DNA of 64,000 nucleotides from Tissierella sp. MB52-C2 (GTDB lineage: Bacteria; Bacillota; Clostridia; Tissierellales; Tissierellaceae), in contig NZ_CP133261.1 in the NCBI RefSeq assembly GCF_030931715.1, positions 682,001 to 746,000 of the forward strand, in the 5' to 3' direction. Below, piece by piece: positions 1 through 9,114 of the stretch. The translations under genes and the position numbers were made by a program. How positions within the stretch are numbered: position 1 is the first letter of the stretch; each line of letters opens with the position of its first letter. The notes beneath the pieces are model-generated. The model had not been told where the DNA came from. It saw only the letters and a list, made by a program, of their open reading frames with translations, and ran no database searches.

Positions 1-2
1 TT

Positions 3-269
3 AGAGTTTCTAATTTTAAACAAGTAATTTTTATGAACTGCTTATTAAGAAATGGAGACTTTCAAAGTGTTGAACTTTCTAAAGTAAGATTTCAGGAGAA
101 TGATATGAAGCAAATACAAATGAGTGGAACAAAGTTAAAAGATATAGATTTAAGTACTTGTGATATAGAAGGGATAGGTATAAGAATAGAAGAACTATAT
201 GGAGCTATAATTTCAAATACACAAGTAATAGATTTTGCTAAACTATTGGGACTTGTGATTAAGGATTAG
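3..269 (+). CDS. Pentapeptide-repeat protein, C-terminal part (truncated by window edge)
   Basis: The frame is already open at base 3, upstream of the first ATG at 33, so this is the 3' end of a longer gene. The visible residues fall into loose five-residue periods (for example SVELSKVRFQENDMKQ, then LKDIDLSTCDIEG) ending in AKLLGLVIKD. This is typical of the C-terminal end of QnrB-like or YjbI-like pentapeptide-repeat proteins, whose right-handed beta helix ends in a short tail. The specific target cannot be told from this fragment. It ends 16 bases before the WYL regulator. Confidence 0.7.
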   Translation, partial: RVSNFKQVIFMNCLLRNGDFQSVELSKVRFQENDMKQIQMSGTKLKDIDLSTCDIEGIGIRIEELYGAIISNTQVIDFAKLLGLVIKD

Positions 270-285
270 TAAAAAGGGGAAATAA

Positions 286-1221
286 ATGATGAAAATAGAT
301 AGGCTGCTTTCTATTATAGTTATATTACTTAACAAAGATAATATAACTGCTAAAGAATTGGCTAATAGATTTGAAGTTTCAGTAAGGACTATATATAGAG
401 ATATAGAAACTATCAATTTAGCAGGCATCCCTATAGTATCTAACCAAGGCAGGGATGGAGGATTTAGTATTTTAGACAACTATAAAATGAGTCATCAGCT
501 ACTAACATTAGATGATATGACTTCAATTGTCATTGCACTAAAAAATATAGAAAATTTTTCACATAACAAAGATATTGACTTAACAATTGGTAAGATAAGT
601 AATATTGTACCAAAGGATAAAAGAGAGGAATTCGATTATTATTTTAATGAGTTGATAATATGTGACTTGCCTTGGGGATATAGAGCTAATTTTGGAGATA
701 AAGAGAAATATAAGATTATATATGAAGGAATAAGGAAAGAAAAGCTATTACATATAGGGTATAGAAATCGTGATGGAAATATAACAGAAAGAAGAATAGA
801 GCCTATGAGTCTTGTGTTAAAAGGACTTAATTGGTATGTTTTTTCATATTGTCTTTTAAGAAATAGCTATAGATTTTTTAAGCTTTCTAGAATACATAAA
901 ATCCATTTATTAGAGGAAAGTTTTAATCGGAGAGAAATGAGTTATGAAGATTTTAAGTATAAAAGTATTTCTAAAAATAATATGGTAGATTTAATTTTAA
1001 AATTTTCTCCTGAAGCACAACAAAGAGTAGAAGAGCTTTTTTATGAAGAGGATATTATCATAAGTGAAGATGGTTATATTATAGTTAGAACTTCATTTCC
1101 AGAGGATGAATGGGTTTATTCCATGATATTAAGTTATGGTGAGTATATAGAAGTTCTAGAGCCACATTATATTAAAGATATAATCAAGAAGAGAGCACAA
1201 AAAATTTATGAAAAGTATTAA
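286..1221 (+). CDS. YafY-type HTH-WYL transcriptional regulator
   Basis: This 311-residue protein has an N-terminal winged helix (about residues 1-60; LSIIVILLNKDNITAKELAN then FEVSVRTIYRDIETI) and a central WYL domain (about 140-220; IRKEKLLHIGYRNRDG, then MSLVLKGLNWYVFSYC). A C-terminal WCX-like extension follows. Members bind DNA and sense small ligands or nucleic acid through the WYL domain; most act as local repressors. An AAAAGGGG ribosome site lies 6 bases before ATG 286; ATG 289 is an alternative start. Its target is not evident. The nearest candidates are its own promoter and the zinc-ribbon gene downstream. Confidence 0.85.
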   Translation: MMKIDRLLSIIVILLNKDNITAKELANRFEVSVRTIYRDIETINLAGIPIVSNQGRDGGFSILDNYKMSHQLLTLDDMTSIVIALKNIENFSHNKDIDLTIGKISNIVPKDKREEFDYYFNELIICDLPWGYRANFGDKEKYKIIYEGIRKEKLLHIGYRNRDGNITERRIEPMSLVLKGLNWYVFSYCLLRNSYRFFKLSRIHKIHLLEESFNRREMSYEDFKYKSISKNNMVDLILKFSPEAQQRVEELFYEEDIIISEDGYIIVRTSFPEDEWVYSMILSYGEYIEVLEPHYIKDIIKKRAQKIYEKY

Positions 1222-1289
1222 ACATGACATACTGTTGGCAAAACATAATGGTATCATAAGATAAATAATAAAAATAGGGAGGAAGTCTT

Positions 1290-1547
1290 ATGAACCAAGA
1301 ATATTGTCAAAGCTGTGGAATGCCAATGGAAGATATTAGCCTTTATGGTAAAGAGAAAGATGGAAGTAAAAGTTTAGATTATTGCACCTATTGTTATGAA
1401 GATGGAAGTTTTAGAAAACCAGATGAAACAATGGAAGAAATGATAGAAACTTGTATACCTTTTATGAAGGAAAATGGAATGGCTGAAGAAGAAGCAAGAG
1501 CAATACTAAATAACGCCCTTCCACATTTAAAACGCTGGAGTAAATAA
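1290..1547 (+). CDS. Small zinc-ribbon protein (putative zinc ribbon domain family)
   Basis: This 85-residue protein starts MNQEYCQSCGMPM and has a second cysteine pair in DYCTYCYEDGSF, giving a CxxC...CxxC zinc knuckle. The acidic helical tail (DETMEEMIETCIPFMKENGM) is typical of the putative zinc-ribbon family often found beside transcription regulators. The ribosome site is GGGAGG, 7 bases before the ATG. A strong terminator follows. Biochemical role is unknown. Confidence 0.8.
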   Translation: MNQEYCQSCGMPMEDISLYGKEKDGSKSLDYCTYCYEDGSFRKPDETMEEMIETCIPFMKENGMAEEEARAILNNALPHLKRWSK

Positions 1548-1562
1548 TTAATTCACAGTTTT

Positions 1563-1604
1563 AAAACTCTTATATAACAAATATGTTACATAAGAGTTTT
1601 TTTG
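1563..1604 (+). terminator. Rho-independent terminator after the zinc-ribbon gene
   Basis: A 16-bp stem with one mismatch (1563-1578 against 1585-1600) has a 6-base loop and runs directly into a T-rich tract. Confidence 0.85.
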
Positions 1605-1671
1605 TTGACTTTATCTGCTTACTTTGGTAAAATCAACCTTACGTTTTAAAAAATAGAGAGGGGGTTTTGTC

Positions 1672-2652
1672 ATGGTTATTGTAGCAAATCAGTTGTCTAA
1701 GGAATATAAAATAGCACAAAGAAAATCTGGTATAATAGGTGGACTACAAAGTATTATACATAAGGAATACAAATTAATAAATGCTCTAGACAATATATCC
1801 TTTGAAATAGATGAAGGAGAACTCGTTGGATATATTGGACCAAATGGAGCAGGAAAATCTACCACAATTAAAATATTGTCTGGCATATTAACACCAAATT
1901 CGGGACAATGTAAAGTTCTAGGAAAAATTCCATATAAGGAAAGAATTGATTATGTAAAAGATATAGGAGTAGTTTTTGGACAGAGAACTCAGCTATGGTG
2001 GGATTTACCTGTAATTGATTCCTTCGAACTTTTAAAAGATATTTATAAGATTCCAAAAGGAGATTACTTAAAGATTAAAAAAGAACTTATAGAATGGCTT
2101 AATCTAGAGACATTCATAAATACTCCAGTAAGACAACTAAGTTTGGGTCAAAAAATGCGATGTGAGTTAGCTGCATCATTACTTCATTCTCCACAAGTAC
2201 TTTTCCTCGATGAACCTACCATAGGACTAGATGCCGTATCTAAATTAGCTGTTAGAGAATTTATAAAAAAACTCAATAAGGAAAAAGGAGTCACAGTAAT
2301 ACTGACAACCCACGATATGGATGATATTGAAACACTATGTAATAGAGTAATGGTAATAGGAAAGGGTAAAATTCTTTTAGATGGTTCTTTACAGTCTCTT
2401 AGGGATACAGTATCGAAAGATAGAAGATTGATTATAGACATTCATGAAGGAGCAAGTGACTTTTCCATAGTAGGAACAACTCTAATAAAAGAAGAAAAAA
2501 ATAGGCTTGTCATAGATTTTGATCCAGATATAATAACCCCTGCAGATTTAATAAACACTTTATCTACTAAATATAGAATAAAAGACATATTAATAGAAAA
2601 TACCCCCATTGAAGAAATTATTGCTAAATTATATGGAGAATTAAATATATGA
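1672..2652 (+). CDS. ABC-2 type exporter, ATP-binding subunit
   Basis: The 326-residue ATPase has Walker A GPNGAGKSTT (about residues 62-71), signature LSLGQKMRCELA, Walker B VLFLDEPTIGLD and H-loop TTHD. The N-terminal insertion before the Walker A (QRKSGIIGGLQSIIHKEYK) is characteristic of the DrrA/YbhF-like ATPases that pair with DUF990-type permeases. Ribosome site GAGAGGGGG. It forms an operon with the next two membrane proteins: the permease start overlaps its stop by 4 bases. The substrate is unknown; drug or lipid export is the usual guess for the family. Confidence 0.9.
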   Translation: MVIVANQLSKEYKIAQRKSGIIGGLQSIIHKEYKLINALDNISFEIDEGELVGYIGPNGAGKSTTIKILSGILTPNSGQCKVLGKIPYKERIDYVKDIGVVFGQRTQLWWDLPVIDSFELLKDIYKIPKGDYLKIKKELIEWLNLETFINTPVRQLSLGQKMRCELAASLLHSPQVLFLDEPTIGLDAVSKLAVREFIKKLNKEKGVTVILTTHDMDDIETLCNRVMVIGKGKILLDGSLQSLRDTVSKDRRLIIDIHEGASDFSIVGTTLIKEEKNRLVIDFDPDIITPADLINTLSTKYRIKDILIENTPIEEIIAKLYGELNI

Positions 2653-3449
2653 AAGCATTTTTATCTATTATAAAAATTAGATTTAATTTGTTGTTACAAT
2701 ATAGAATAGCTGCTTTTGCAGGGGCAGTGACTCAATTTTTCTTTGGAACTATTATGGTCATGGTTTTATATGGATTTTACAGTTCTTCAGGTGTGGAAAC
2801 TCCTATTAATTATAAGTCTGCCATCACTTATATATGGATTGGTCAAGCTATGCTTGGAATGTTACCTTGGAATGGAGATAGTGAGATCCAAAATTTAATT
2901 AGGACAGGAAATGTAACATATGAGCTTATAAGGCCAATGAACCTATATAATTACTGGTTTGCAAGGGCATTTGCCCTAAGAACTGCTCCAACTCTACTTA
3001 GATCTATTCCTTTATTTATCATAGCCTTATTATTACCAAAAGATTATAGTATGGAATTACCACTAAATACTTTGGCTTTCATAGGATGGATAGTGGCTAC
3101 CTTTGGAGCACTTCTGATTTCTTGTACCATAACAAATATAATAAACATAACTACTCTTTATTCTATTTCTGGAGATGGGATACAAAGACTATTATCATCT
3201 ATAGTGACTTTATTCTCGGGAATGATAGTACCATTGCCCCTTTTCCCAGATAAGTTGAAACAATTATTAAATTATCTGCCCTTTAGTGGTTTAGTAGATA
3301 TACCAGCTAGATTTTTTACTGGTGAAATTCTCATTAATCAACTACCAAAATATTTTTTATTTCAGTGTTCTTGGGCATTAGTAATTTATATAATTGGACA
3401 ATGGATATTAAATAGAAAAATAAAAGATCTAATAGTACAAGGAGGCTAA
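2649..3449 (+). CDS. ABC-2 family transporter permease (DUF990-like), first subunit
   Basis: The 266-residue integral membrane protein has about six hydrophobic segments. The N-terminus (IIKIRFNLLLQYRIAAFAGA) and LIRTGNVTYELIRPMNLYNY are the hallmark of ABC2_membrane_6/DUF990 permeases. Translation is coupled to the ATPase by an ATGA overlap. With the following paralogous permease it forms a heterodimeric membrane channel. Confidence 0.88.
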   Translation: MKAFLSIIKIRFNLLLQYRIAAFAGAVTQFFFGTIMVMVLYGFYSSSGVETPINYKSAITYIWIGQAMLGMLPWNGDSEIQNLIRTGNVTYELIRPMNLYNYWFARAFALRTAPTLLRSIPLFIIALLLPKDYSMELPLNTLAFIGWIVATFGALLISCTITNIINITTLYSISGDGIQRLLSSIVTLFSGMIVPLPLFPDKLKQLLNYLPFSGLVDIPARFFTGEILINQLPKYFLFQCSWALVIYIIGQWILNRKIKDLIVQGG

Positions 3450-3452
3450 AAT

Positions 3453-4253
3453 ATGGAAAGTATAAGATTATATTTTAAATATATTAAATTGAATATAGAA
3501 TCTCAGCTTCAATATAAGGCTTCTTTTATTATGATGTCTGTAGGTCACTTTTTAATAACTTTTATTGAATTTCTTGGTATATGGGTATTATTCGAAAGGT
3601 TTGGTAATATAAGAGGTTTTACTTTTGAAGAAGCTGCTTTATTTTATGGAATAGTTCATATAGCATTTGCTATTACAGAAGGATGGACTAGAGGATTTGA
3701 TATTTTTCCTAGATTAGTTAGGTCAGGAGATTTTGATAGGATATTACTTAGACCAAGGACTACAGTATTACAAATTTTAGGGCATGATTTTCAGATAATG
3801 AGAATAGGAAGACTTTTCCAAGGTCTTGTTGTGCTTATATGGGCTGTATTTAAATTAAATATAAGATGGACTTTAGGTAAAACTTTACTATTAATTGGAT
3901 CAATTTTAGGGGGAAATTTTCTATTTTCAGGACTTATAGTGCTTCAAGCTACTTTGTCTTTTTGGTCTGTTCAGAGTTTAGAAATAGTAAACTCCTTTAC
4001 TTATGGTGGAGTACAAGCAGCCCAATATCCAATATCAATATATAAGCCTTGGTTTAGAAAAATACTTATATATATTATTCCCTTAGCTACAGTCAACTAT
4101 TTTCCTGCCTTAAACATATTGGAAAAATCTCAATTATTCAATTACCCCATATGGCTAGGATGGATTTCGCCTTTAATTGGATTGGTGTTTTTTATATTTT
4201 CTCTACTTGTGTGGCAATTAGGAGTAAGATACTATACATCAACAGGTAGTTAA
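3453..4253 (+). CDS. ABC-2 family transporter permease (DUF990-like), second subunit
   Basis: The 266-residue membrane protein is a paralogue of the preceding gene, with the same layout: IKLNIESQLQYKASFIMMSV near the N-terminus and LVRSGDFDRILLRPRTTVLQ matching the first permease's LIRTGN..LIRP motif. Ribosome site AAGGAGG, 5 bases before the ATG. An ATPase followed by two DUF990-like permeases is the usual gene order for this exporter family. Confidence 0.88.
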   Translation: MESIRLYFKYIKLNIESQLQYKASFIMMSVGHFLITFIEFLGIWVLFERFGNIRGFTFEEAALFYGIVHIAFAITEGWTRGFDIFPRLVRSGDFDRILLRPRTTVLQILGHDFQIMRIGRLFQGLVVLIWAVFKLNIRWTLGKTLLLIGSILGGNFLFSGLIVLQATLSFWSVQSLEIVNSFTYGGVQAAQYPISIYKPWFRKILIYIIPLATVNYFPALNILEKSQLFNYPIWLGWISPLIGLVFFIFSLLVWQLGVRYYTSTGS

Positions 4254-4370
4254 ATTATAGCAAAGGTTCTACTAAAGTTTTTTTAATTATCTTGATTAAT
4301 TTCATTTTTTACTATACAATTATTTAGAGTCGCTAAGAATAAATTTATTAATCAACTAAAGGAGAGGTAT

Positions 4371-5723
4371 ATGCAAAAGAATATTAACTTGACAGAAGGA
4401 AATATATCCAGTACCCTTACTAGATTGGCATTGCCTATTATGGGTACATCTTTTATACAGATGATGTATAATCTAACAGATATGATGTGGCTAGGCAGAC
4501 TTAGTACAAATGCCGTAGCTGGAGCAGGAACAGCAGGGTTTTTTATGTGGTTTGGTATGTCCCTTGTACTTATATCCTCAATAGGAGTAAGTGTAGGGGT
4601 AGCTCAAGCTCATGGAAGAGATGATATGGAAGATGCAAGAGAATACATATCAAATGGATTAAAACTAGATATATTTATAGGGCTTATGTATTCTCTAATT
4701 CTACTAGTATTTAGAAATCAAGTCATTGGCTTTTTTAATTTAGGAGATGCAGAAGCTATTCAAATGGCTATTGATTATTTAGTAATCGTGGCTTGTGGAT
4801 TTATATTTAATTTTGTGAATCCAGTATATTCTGCTATATTTAATGCTTCAGGAAATAGTGTTACACCTTTTATTATTTCAAGTATTGGACTAGTGGCGAA
4901 TATGATTTTAGACCCAGTTTTAATCTTCGGATTTGGGCCAATTCCAGCCATGGGAATAAAAGGGGCAGCATTAGCTACTATAACTGCACAATTTATAGTT
5001 ACGTTAATATATGTATTTGTTTCAAGAAAAAATAGAGTTTTATTTTCACATTTAAACCTATTTAAATTACCTAATATGAACTATATTAAGAAAATATTTA
5101 AATTAGGATTTCCGTCTTCATTACAATCAGGAGCCCATGCATTAATATCTATGGTACTAACAAAAATATTAGCTAATTGGGGACCGACTCCTGTTGCAGT
5201 ATCTTCTGTAGGTTCACAGATAGAATCAATATCCTGGATGACGGCAGAGGGTTTTTCTACTGCCATAGCAGCCTTTGTAGGACAAAACTATGGTGCAAAA
5301 AATTATGATAGGGTAGAAGAAGGTTATTATAAAGGACTTAGAATAGTAAGCATTATAGGTATATTTGCCACATTTTTATTAGTATTTGCAGGAAAACCAA
5401 TATTTAAAATATTTACTCCAAATGATTTAGAAGCAATAGAAATGGGAAAAACATATCTAAGAATATTAGGATTTTCACAACTTTTTATAACTATTGAGAT
5501 AGCATCTACAGGAGGTTTCAATGGAATTGGTAAGACATATATTCCAGCTACTACAGGAATTATATTAAACTTACTTAGAATTCCGGGAGCCTTGATATTA
5601 TCAAGTACTATACTAGGAATGGCAGGAGTATGGTGGAGTATGAGTATTAGCACAGTATTTAAGGGAGTAATCTTGACTGCATTATTTATATATATTCTAA
5701 AGAGGGGGCTTCATAAAAAATAA
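4371..5723 (+). CDS. MATE family multidrug/toxin efflux transporter
   Basis: The 450-residue protein has twelve predicted membrane segments in two homologous halves. The N-terminal half opens with GNISSTLTRLALPIMGTSFI and MMYNLTDMMWLGRLS, the standard MATE start (NorM/DinF branch). Such pumps expel cationic drugs using Na+ or H+ gradients. Ribosome site AAAGGAGAGG. It is a single transcription unit ended by the 15-bp hairpin immediately after the stop. Confidence 0.92.
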   Translation: MQKNINLTEGNISSTLTRLALPIMGTSFIQMMYNLTDMMWLGRLSTNAVAGAGTAGFFMWFGMSLVLISSIGVSVGVAQAHGRDDMEDAREYISNGLKLDIFIGLMYSLILLVFRNQVIGFFNLGDAEAIQMAIDYLVIVACGFIFNFVNPVYSAIFNASGNSVTPFIISSIGLVANMILDPVLIFGFGPIPAMGIKGAALATITAQFIVTLIYVFVSRKNRVLFSHLNLFKLPNMNYIKKIFKLGFPSSLQSGAHALISMVLTKILANWGPTPVAVSSVGSQIESISWMTAEGFSTAIAAFVGQNYGAKNYDRVEEGYYKGLRIVSIIGIFATFLLVFAGKPIFKIFTPNDLEAIEMGKTYLRILGFSQLFITIEIASTGGFNGIGKTYIPATTGIILNLLRIPGALILSSTILGMAGVWWSMSISTVFKGVILTALFIYILKRGLHKK

Positions 5724-5724
5724 T

Positions 5725-5757
5725 TCCGATTTTTGAAGCCAAGCTTCAAAAATCGGA
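5725..5757. terminator. Bidirectional terminator between convergent genes
   Basis: A perfect 15-bp stem (5725-5739 with 5743-5757) has a 3-base loop. It sits between the forward MATE gene and the reverse DUF1667 gene and begins 2 bases after the MATE stop. The A/T run inside the stem can serve either strand. Confidence 0.75.
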
Positions 5758-5761
5758 GTTA

Positions 5762-6124
5762 TTATAGACTATTTACTCGACGGGCTGCAATCACATTTAC
5801 ACCAGTGTCTAATATGTTTTCTATAATAATATCTCCCTTTTCTACAGGGGCAGATACTTCAGTTACTTTGATGATTTCCATACACTTTTCTACTAGATTT
5901 TCAGGAATAATATCAGTAGTCTTTACTGGTAGCCTACTCATAGGACCATTTTTAAGTAATACTCTAGATGTAAGAACTCTAGAGGGTTCTTTGATTTCGT
6001 TTATACCATATTCTTGACCTCTATTACATCTATTGCCTTCAACAGAATACTTATTATTATCCTTGATAATTTTAAGACTACATCCTATAGGGCAGACCTT
6101 ACATTGTTTTTCAATTATATTCAT
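5762..6124 (-). CDS. DUF1667 domain protein (four-cysteine redox protein)
   Basis: This 120-residue protein begins MNIIEKQCKVCPIGCSLKI. The CxxCxxxC cluster, with a further CNRGQEYG cysteine, suggests a metal or Fe-S site; the RVLTSRVLLKNG segment is typical of the DUF1667 family. The family is often encoded beside FAD oxidoreductases related to anaerobic glycerol-3-phosphate dehydrogenase, but no such partner is present here. I chose the ATG at 6124 because GGAGGT precedes it at good spacing; an in-frame ATG 27 bases upstream lacks a ribosome site. Confidence 0.8.
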   Translation of the reverse strand: MNIIEKQCKVCPIGCSLKIIKDNNKYSVEGNRCNRGQEYGINEIKEPSRVLTSRVLLKNGPMSRLPVKTTDIIPENLVEKCMEIIKVTEVSAPVEKGDIIIENILDTGVNVIAARRVNSL

Positions 6125-6210
6125 AGGTATAACCTCCATTATTATTTGCATAATTATTATAACATAATATAAAAATAAATATAAATATAATAAATATAAG
6201 GAGTGGTAAA

Positions 6211-6720
6211 GTGGATATACTAAAAGCTATTATGACTAGAAGAAGTATAAGACGATTTACAGGAGAAGTAATTACTGATGAGCAATTAGATACCTTGCTT
6301 AGGGCTGGATTTCAAGCTCCATCTGCTCACAATTTTCAACCTTGGAACTTTGTAGTATTAAGGGATAAGGATTTACTTCAAAAAATATCTCAGTTCCATA
6401 AATATGCAAAGATGCTGCCTAACGCTGGATGTGCAATAGTAGTTTGTGGAGATGAAGAAAAACAACCTGCTAAGGGATTTTTAGTAGAAGATTGTTCTGC
6501 TGCCATACAAAATATTCTTCTAGCTTCCCATGGAATGGGATTAGGAGCAGTATGGTGTGGATTATATGATTCATCTGATTTAGTAAATTCTATGAGTGAA
6601 GTTTTAGAGCTGCCAGATAATATAATTCCTATAGGTATGGTAGTAGTAGGAAATAAAGATGAAGAAAAAGAGCCATCTAATAATTACGACAGTAATAAAA
6701 TACATTATGATAAATGGTAA
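6211..6720 (+). CDS. Nitroreductase family protein (FMN-dependent)
   Basis: The 169-residue protein starts with ILKAIMTRRSIRRFTGEVIT and has the family signature AGFQAPSAHNFQPWNFVVLR followed by GLGAVWCGLYD. These match the compact single-domain nitroreductases that bind FMN at a homodimer interface and reduce nitro or quinone substrates with NAD(P)H. The start is GTG, with AAGGAG 8 bases upstream. Physiological substrate unknown. Confidence 0.9.
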   Translation: MDILKAIMTRRSIRRFTGEVITDEQLDTLLRAGFQAPSAHNFQPWNFVVLRDKDLLQKISQFHKYAKMLPNAGCAIVVCGDEEKQPAKGFLVEDCSAAIQNILLASHGMGLGAVWCGLYDSSDLVNSMSEVLELPDNIIPIGMVVVGNKDEEKEPSNNYDSNKIHYDKW

Positions 6721-6751
6721 AGGATATAAAATTTAAAGGAGAGTCTTTACC

Positions 6752-7459
6752 ATGATATCGAAAATTGAAATAATTGCAAGACTTTTATTATCCGCCATAA
6801 TAGGGGGGTTTATAGGGGTTGAAAGGGAAGTCAACAATAGACCTGCAGGTCTTAGAACTCATATTTTAGTAACATTAGGTTCTACCTTAATCATGCTTAT
6901 TTCTATTGATGGGTTTTTAAGACTTGGTGAAGGTGTACCAAAAGGTGATCCAGCCAGATTAGCAGCCCAAGTTGTAAGTGGAATAGGTTTTCTTGGTGCA
7001 GGAACTATTATGAGAACAGGAAATAATATTAGTGGGCTTACTACTGCCGCCAGCCTTTGGGTCTGTGCTGGTATTGGGCTAGCCATAGGATCAGGATACT
7101 ATTTAGGGGCAATTGTTACTACATTCATAGTTTTAGTTACTTTAATGAGTGTAGGAATATTCGAAAAGAGAATATTAAGGAAAAAATATAAAGCTATTGA
7201 AGTCATAGCTACAAATATGCCGGGTATTATTGGTCAAATAGGAGTACTTTTTGGAAAACATTATGTATCTATTAAAGATATTATGATATTAAATAATAGT
7301 GGTTATGATGAAGAAAATGGAATTATGGAAATCCGTTTTATAGTTAAAACACCTAATAATTTTAATATTAATAACCTATATAAAGAAATTTATCAGATTC
7401 ATGGAGTTATAAGCGCAAATTTTGAGGGAAATATCATACCAAATAATAATGATATATAA
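6752..7459 (+). CDS. MgtC/SapB family membrane protein
   Basis: The 235-residue protein has about four N-terminal membrane helices bearing the family motif GGFIGVEREVNNRPAGLRTH and GIGFLGAGTIMRTGNNISGL. A cytoplasmic C-terminal domain (about 150-235) resembles the ACT-like tail of MgtC homologues. MgtC proteins are tied to low-Mg2+ survival and to modulation of ATP synthase or transporters in other bacteria. Ribosome site AAGGAGAG. Spaced 31 bases after the nitroreductase, so co-transcription is possible. Confidence 0.88.
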   Translation: MISKIEIIARLLLSAIIGGFIGVEREVNNRPAGLRTHILVTLGSTLIMLISIDGFLRLGEGVPKGDPARLAAQVVSGIGFLGAGTIMRTGNNISGLTTAASLWVCAGIGLAIGSGYYLGAIVTTFIVLVTLMSVGIFEKRILRKKYKAIEVIATNMPGIIGQIGVLFGKHYVSIKDIMILNNSGYDEENGIMEIRFIVKTPNNFNINNLYKEIYQIHGVISANFEGNIIPNNNDI

Positions 7460-7520
7460 GCTAATACTAACTATATACAACCATAAAATTATGGTGTATT
7501 ATTAACTAGGAGATGGAGAA

Positions 7521-8264
7521 ATGTATAAATATACAAAGCAAACTATACTAATATTACTTGTTTCCCTTATTGCTTTATTTGCAGTAGGATGTAAAGGTAA
7601 TAATGATGATACTGAAATAGAAAAAAATGACGAAAATCAAGGAGGAAATTATATGAACTTAGACCAATTAAAAATGCCTCAAGAGGGAGAAGAAGTAGTT
7701 GTTATTAGTACAAATCTTGGAGATATTAAAATAAGATTATTTCCAGAGGCAGCACCAAAGGCAGTGGAAAACTTTAAGACTCATGCTGAAAATGGATATT
7801 ATGATGGAGTAATATTCCACAGAGTAATCAAAGACTTTATGATCCAAGGTGGAGATCCACAAGGTACAGGAACAGGTGGAGAAAGTATATGGGGAGCACC
7901 TTTCGAAGACGAGTTTGATCCAAATTATCATAACTTTAGAGGAGCATTGTCCATGGCAAATGCAGGACCAGGAACTAATGGCAGCCAATTCTTTATAGTT
8001 CAAAGTTCAAGTGTAGATAAGAAATTAATGGATCAAATAAAAGAATTAGGAGAAAAAGCAGGTTTTTCAGAAGATGTAATAAATGGATATGAAGAATTAG
8101 GTGGTACTCCATGGTTAGATTTTAGGCATACTGTATTTGGGCAAGTCTATGAAGGAATGGACATAGTAGATAAGATTGCAAATGAAAAAGTTGGAGCTAA
8201 TGATAAGCCAGCAGAACAAATTACAATGGAAAAGGTAGAAGTAAAAAAAGTAGAATCTAAATAA
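7521..8264 (+). CDS. Peptidyl-prolyl cis-trans isomerase, cyclophilin type, lipoprotein
   Basis: The 247-residue protein has a lipoprotein signal peptide ending at a lipobox (LIALFAVGC; Cys 24), then an acidic linker, then a cyclophilin domain (about 56-245) with [20 protein letters not shown] and the substrate-site stretch [18 protein letters not shown]. It folds exported proteins at the outer face of the membrane. The cyclophilin core carries an insertion ([17 protein letters not shown]...) seen in several Firmicute homologues. A strong internal ribosome site and ATG at 7653 could also give a cytosolic form. Confidence 0.92.
   Translation: MYKYTKQTILILLVSLIALFAVGCKGNNDDTEIEKNDENQGGNYMNLDQLKMPQEGEEVVVISTNLGDIKIRLFPEAAPKAVENFKTHAENGYYDGVIFHRVIKDFMIQGGDPQGTGTGGESIWGAPFEDEFDPNYHNFRGALSMANAGPGTNGSQFFIVQSSSVDKKLMDQIKELGEKAGFSEDVINGYEELGGTPWLDFRHTVFGQVYEGMDIVDKIANEKVGANDKPAEQITMEKVEVKKVESK
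7639..7655 (+). promoter_or_regulatory. Internal Shine-Dalgarno and in-frame ATG inside the cyclophilin gene
   Basis: AAGGAGG at 7639-7645 lies 7 bases before an in-frame ATG at 7653 (residue 45). Starting here would yield a 203-residue cyclophilin without signal peptide or lipobox Cys. The site is better than the one before the upstream start. Its use is inferred. Confidence 0.5.
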
Positions 8265-8287
8265 TAGGTAATAAAGGGGAAGATAGT

Positions 8288-9049
8288 ATGAAAGAAAGAA
8301 TCGAGAATACTATAAGAGAATTTATTTTCAGCTATCAGAATAATGAGGATATAACTACAAGATGGAAAGAACCAATAATTGCATATGCATATGCAGAAGA
8401 TCCAATGTTTCATAAGTTAAAGGAGGTAGTAAGTGAAACGCATTTACTGCCTCATGATTTACTTGATGATGCAGAAACTGTAGTTGCTTATTTCCTGCCC
8501 TTTGAAGAATATATACCAAATAGCAATATTAAAGATAGGTGCAGTTCTAAAGAGTGGGCAATTGCCTATATAGAAACTAATAATATTATTGCAGAAATAA
8601 ATAAATACTTAACAGAAAAATTAGGAGAATTAGGCTATAGAACTAAAATTGTACCTGCAACACATAATTTTGATACAGAAAAACTAATGAGTGATTGGTC
8701 ACATAGACATATAGGATTTATAGCAGGACTTGGTAAATTTGGGCTAAACAATATGTTGATTACTGAAAAAGGATGTTGCGGTAGGATAGGAACTGTAGTT
8801 ACAAATATGAAAATTGAACCAACTACAAGAAAAGATAAGGAAAATTGCCTATATAAAAACAATGGCAGTTGTAAGAAATGTATAGATAGATGTGTAAACG
8901 ATGCATTGAAATTAAGCGATTTCAATAGACATTTATGTTATGAAATGTGTTTAACTAATGGAGAAACTTATAAGGAACTTGGATTGGCAGATGTTTGTGG
9001 AAAATGTCTAGTTGATTTACCCTGCTCCTTTAGAGATCCAGTTAAATAA
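8288..9049 (+). CDS. QueG-like 4Fe-4S double-cluster protein
   Basis: This 253-residue protein resembles the epoxyqueuosine-reductase superfamily but is shorter than true QueG, which is also present at 20.6 kb. It has a catalytic-like first half (DLLDDAETVVAYFLPFEEYI; IGFIAGLGKFGLNNMLITEK). Its C-terminal cysteine-rich part (CLYKNNGSCKKCIDRCVNDA, then CYEMCL and CGKCLVDLPC) is consistent with Fe-S clusters. Proteins of this group occur widely in anaerobes with undefined redox roles. Ribosome site AAGGGGA. It follows the cyclophilin by 23 bases. Confidence 0.75.
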   Translation: MKERIENTIREFIFSYQNNEDITTRWKEPIIAYAYAEDPMFHKLKEVVSETHLLPHDLLDDAETVVAYFLPFEEYIPNSNIKDRCSSKEWAIAYIETNNIIAEINKYLTEKLGELGYRTKIVPATHNFDTEKLMSDWSHRHIGFIAGLGKFGLNNMLITEKGCCGRIGTVVTNMKIEPTTRKDKENCLYKNNGSCKKCIDRCVNDALKLSDFNRHLCYEMCLTNGETYKELGLADVCGKCLVDLPCSFRDPVK

Positions 9050-9064
9050 TGGATTAAACTATAT

Positions 9065-9108
9065 AATAACTATAAAAATTGGCATTAGCGCCAACTTTTA
9101 TAGTTATT
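9065..9108. terminator. Bidirectional terminator between convergent genes
   Basis: A 19-bp stem with one mismatch (9065-9083 against 9090-9108) has a 6-base loop. It is flanked by A/T tracts on both sides and lies between the forward Fe-S gene and the reverse transporter operon. Confidence 0.85.
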
Positions 9109-9114
9109 TTAATT

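Noticed and set aside
5725-5757. Perfect inverted repeat as an insertion-sequence end
   Set aside because: It is a 15-bp stem with a 3-base loop placed between convergent genes; a bidirectional terminator explains it.
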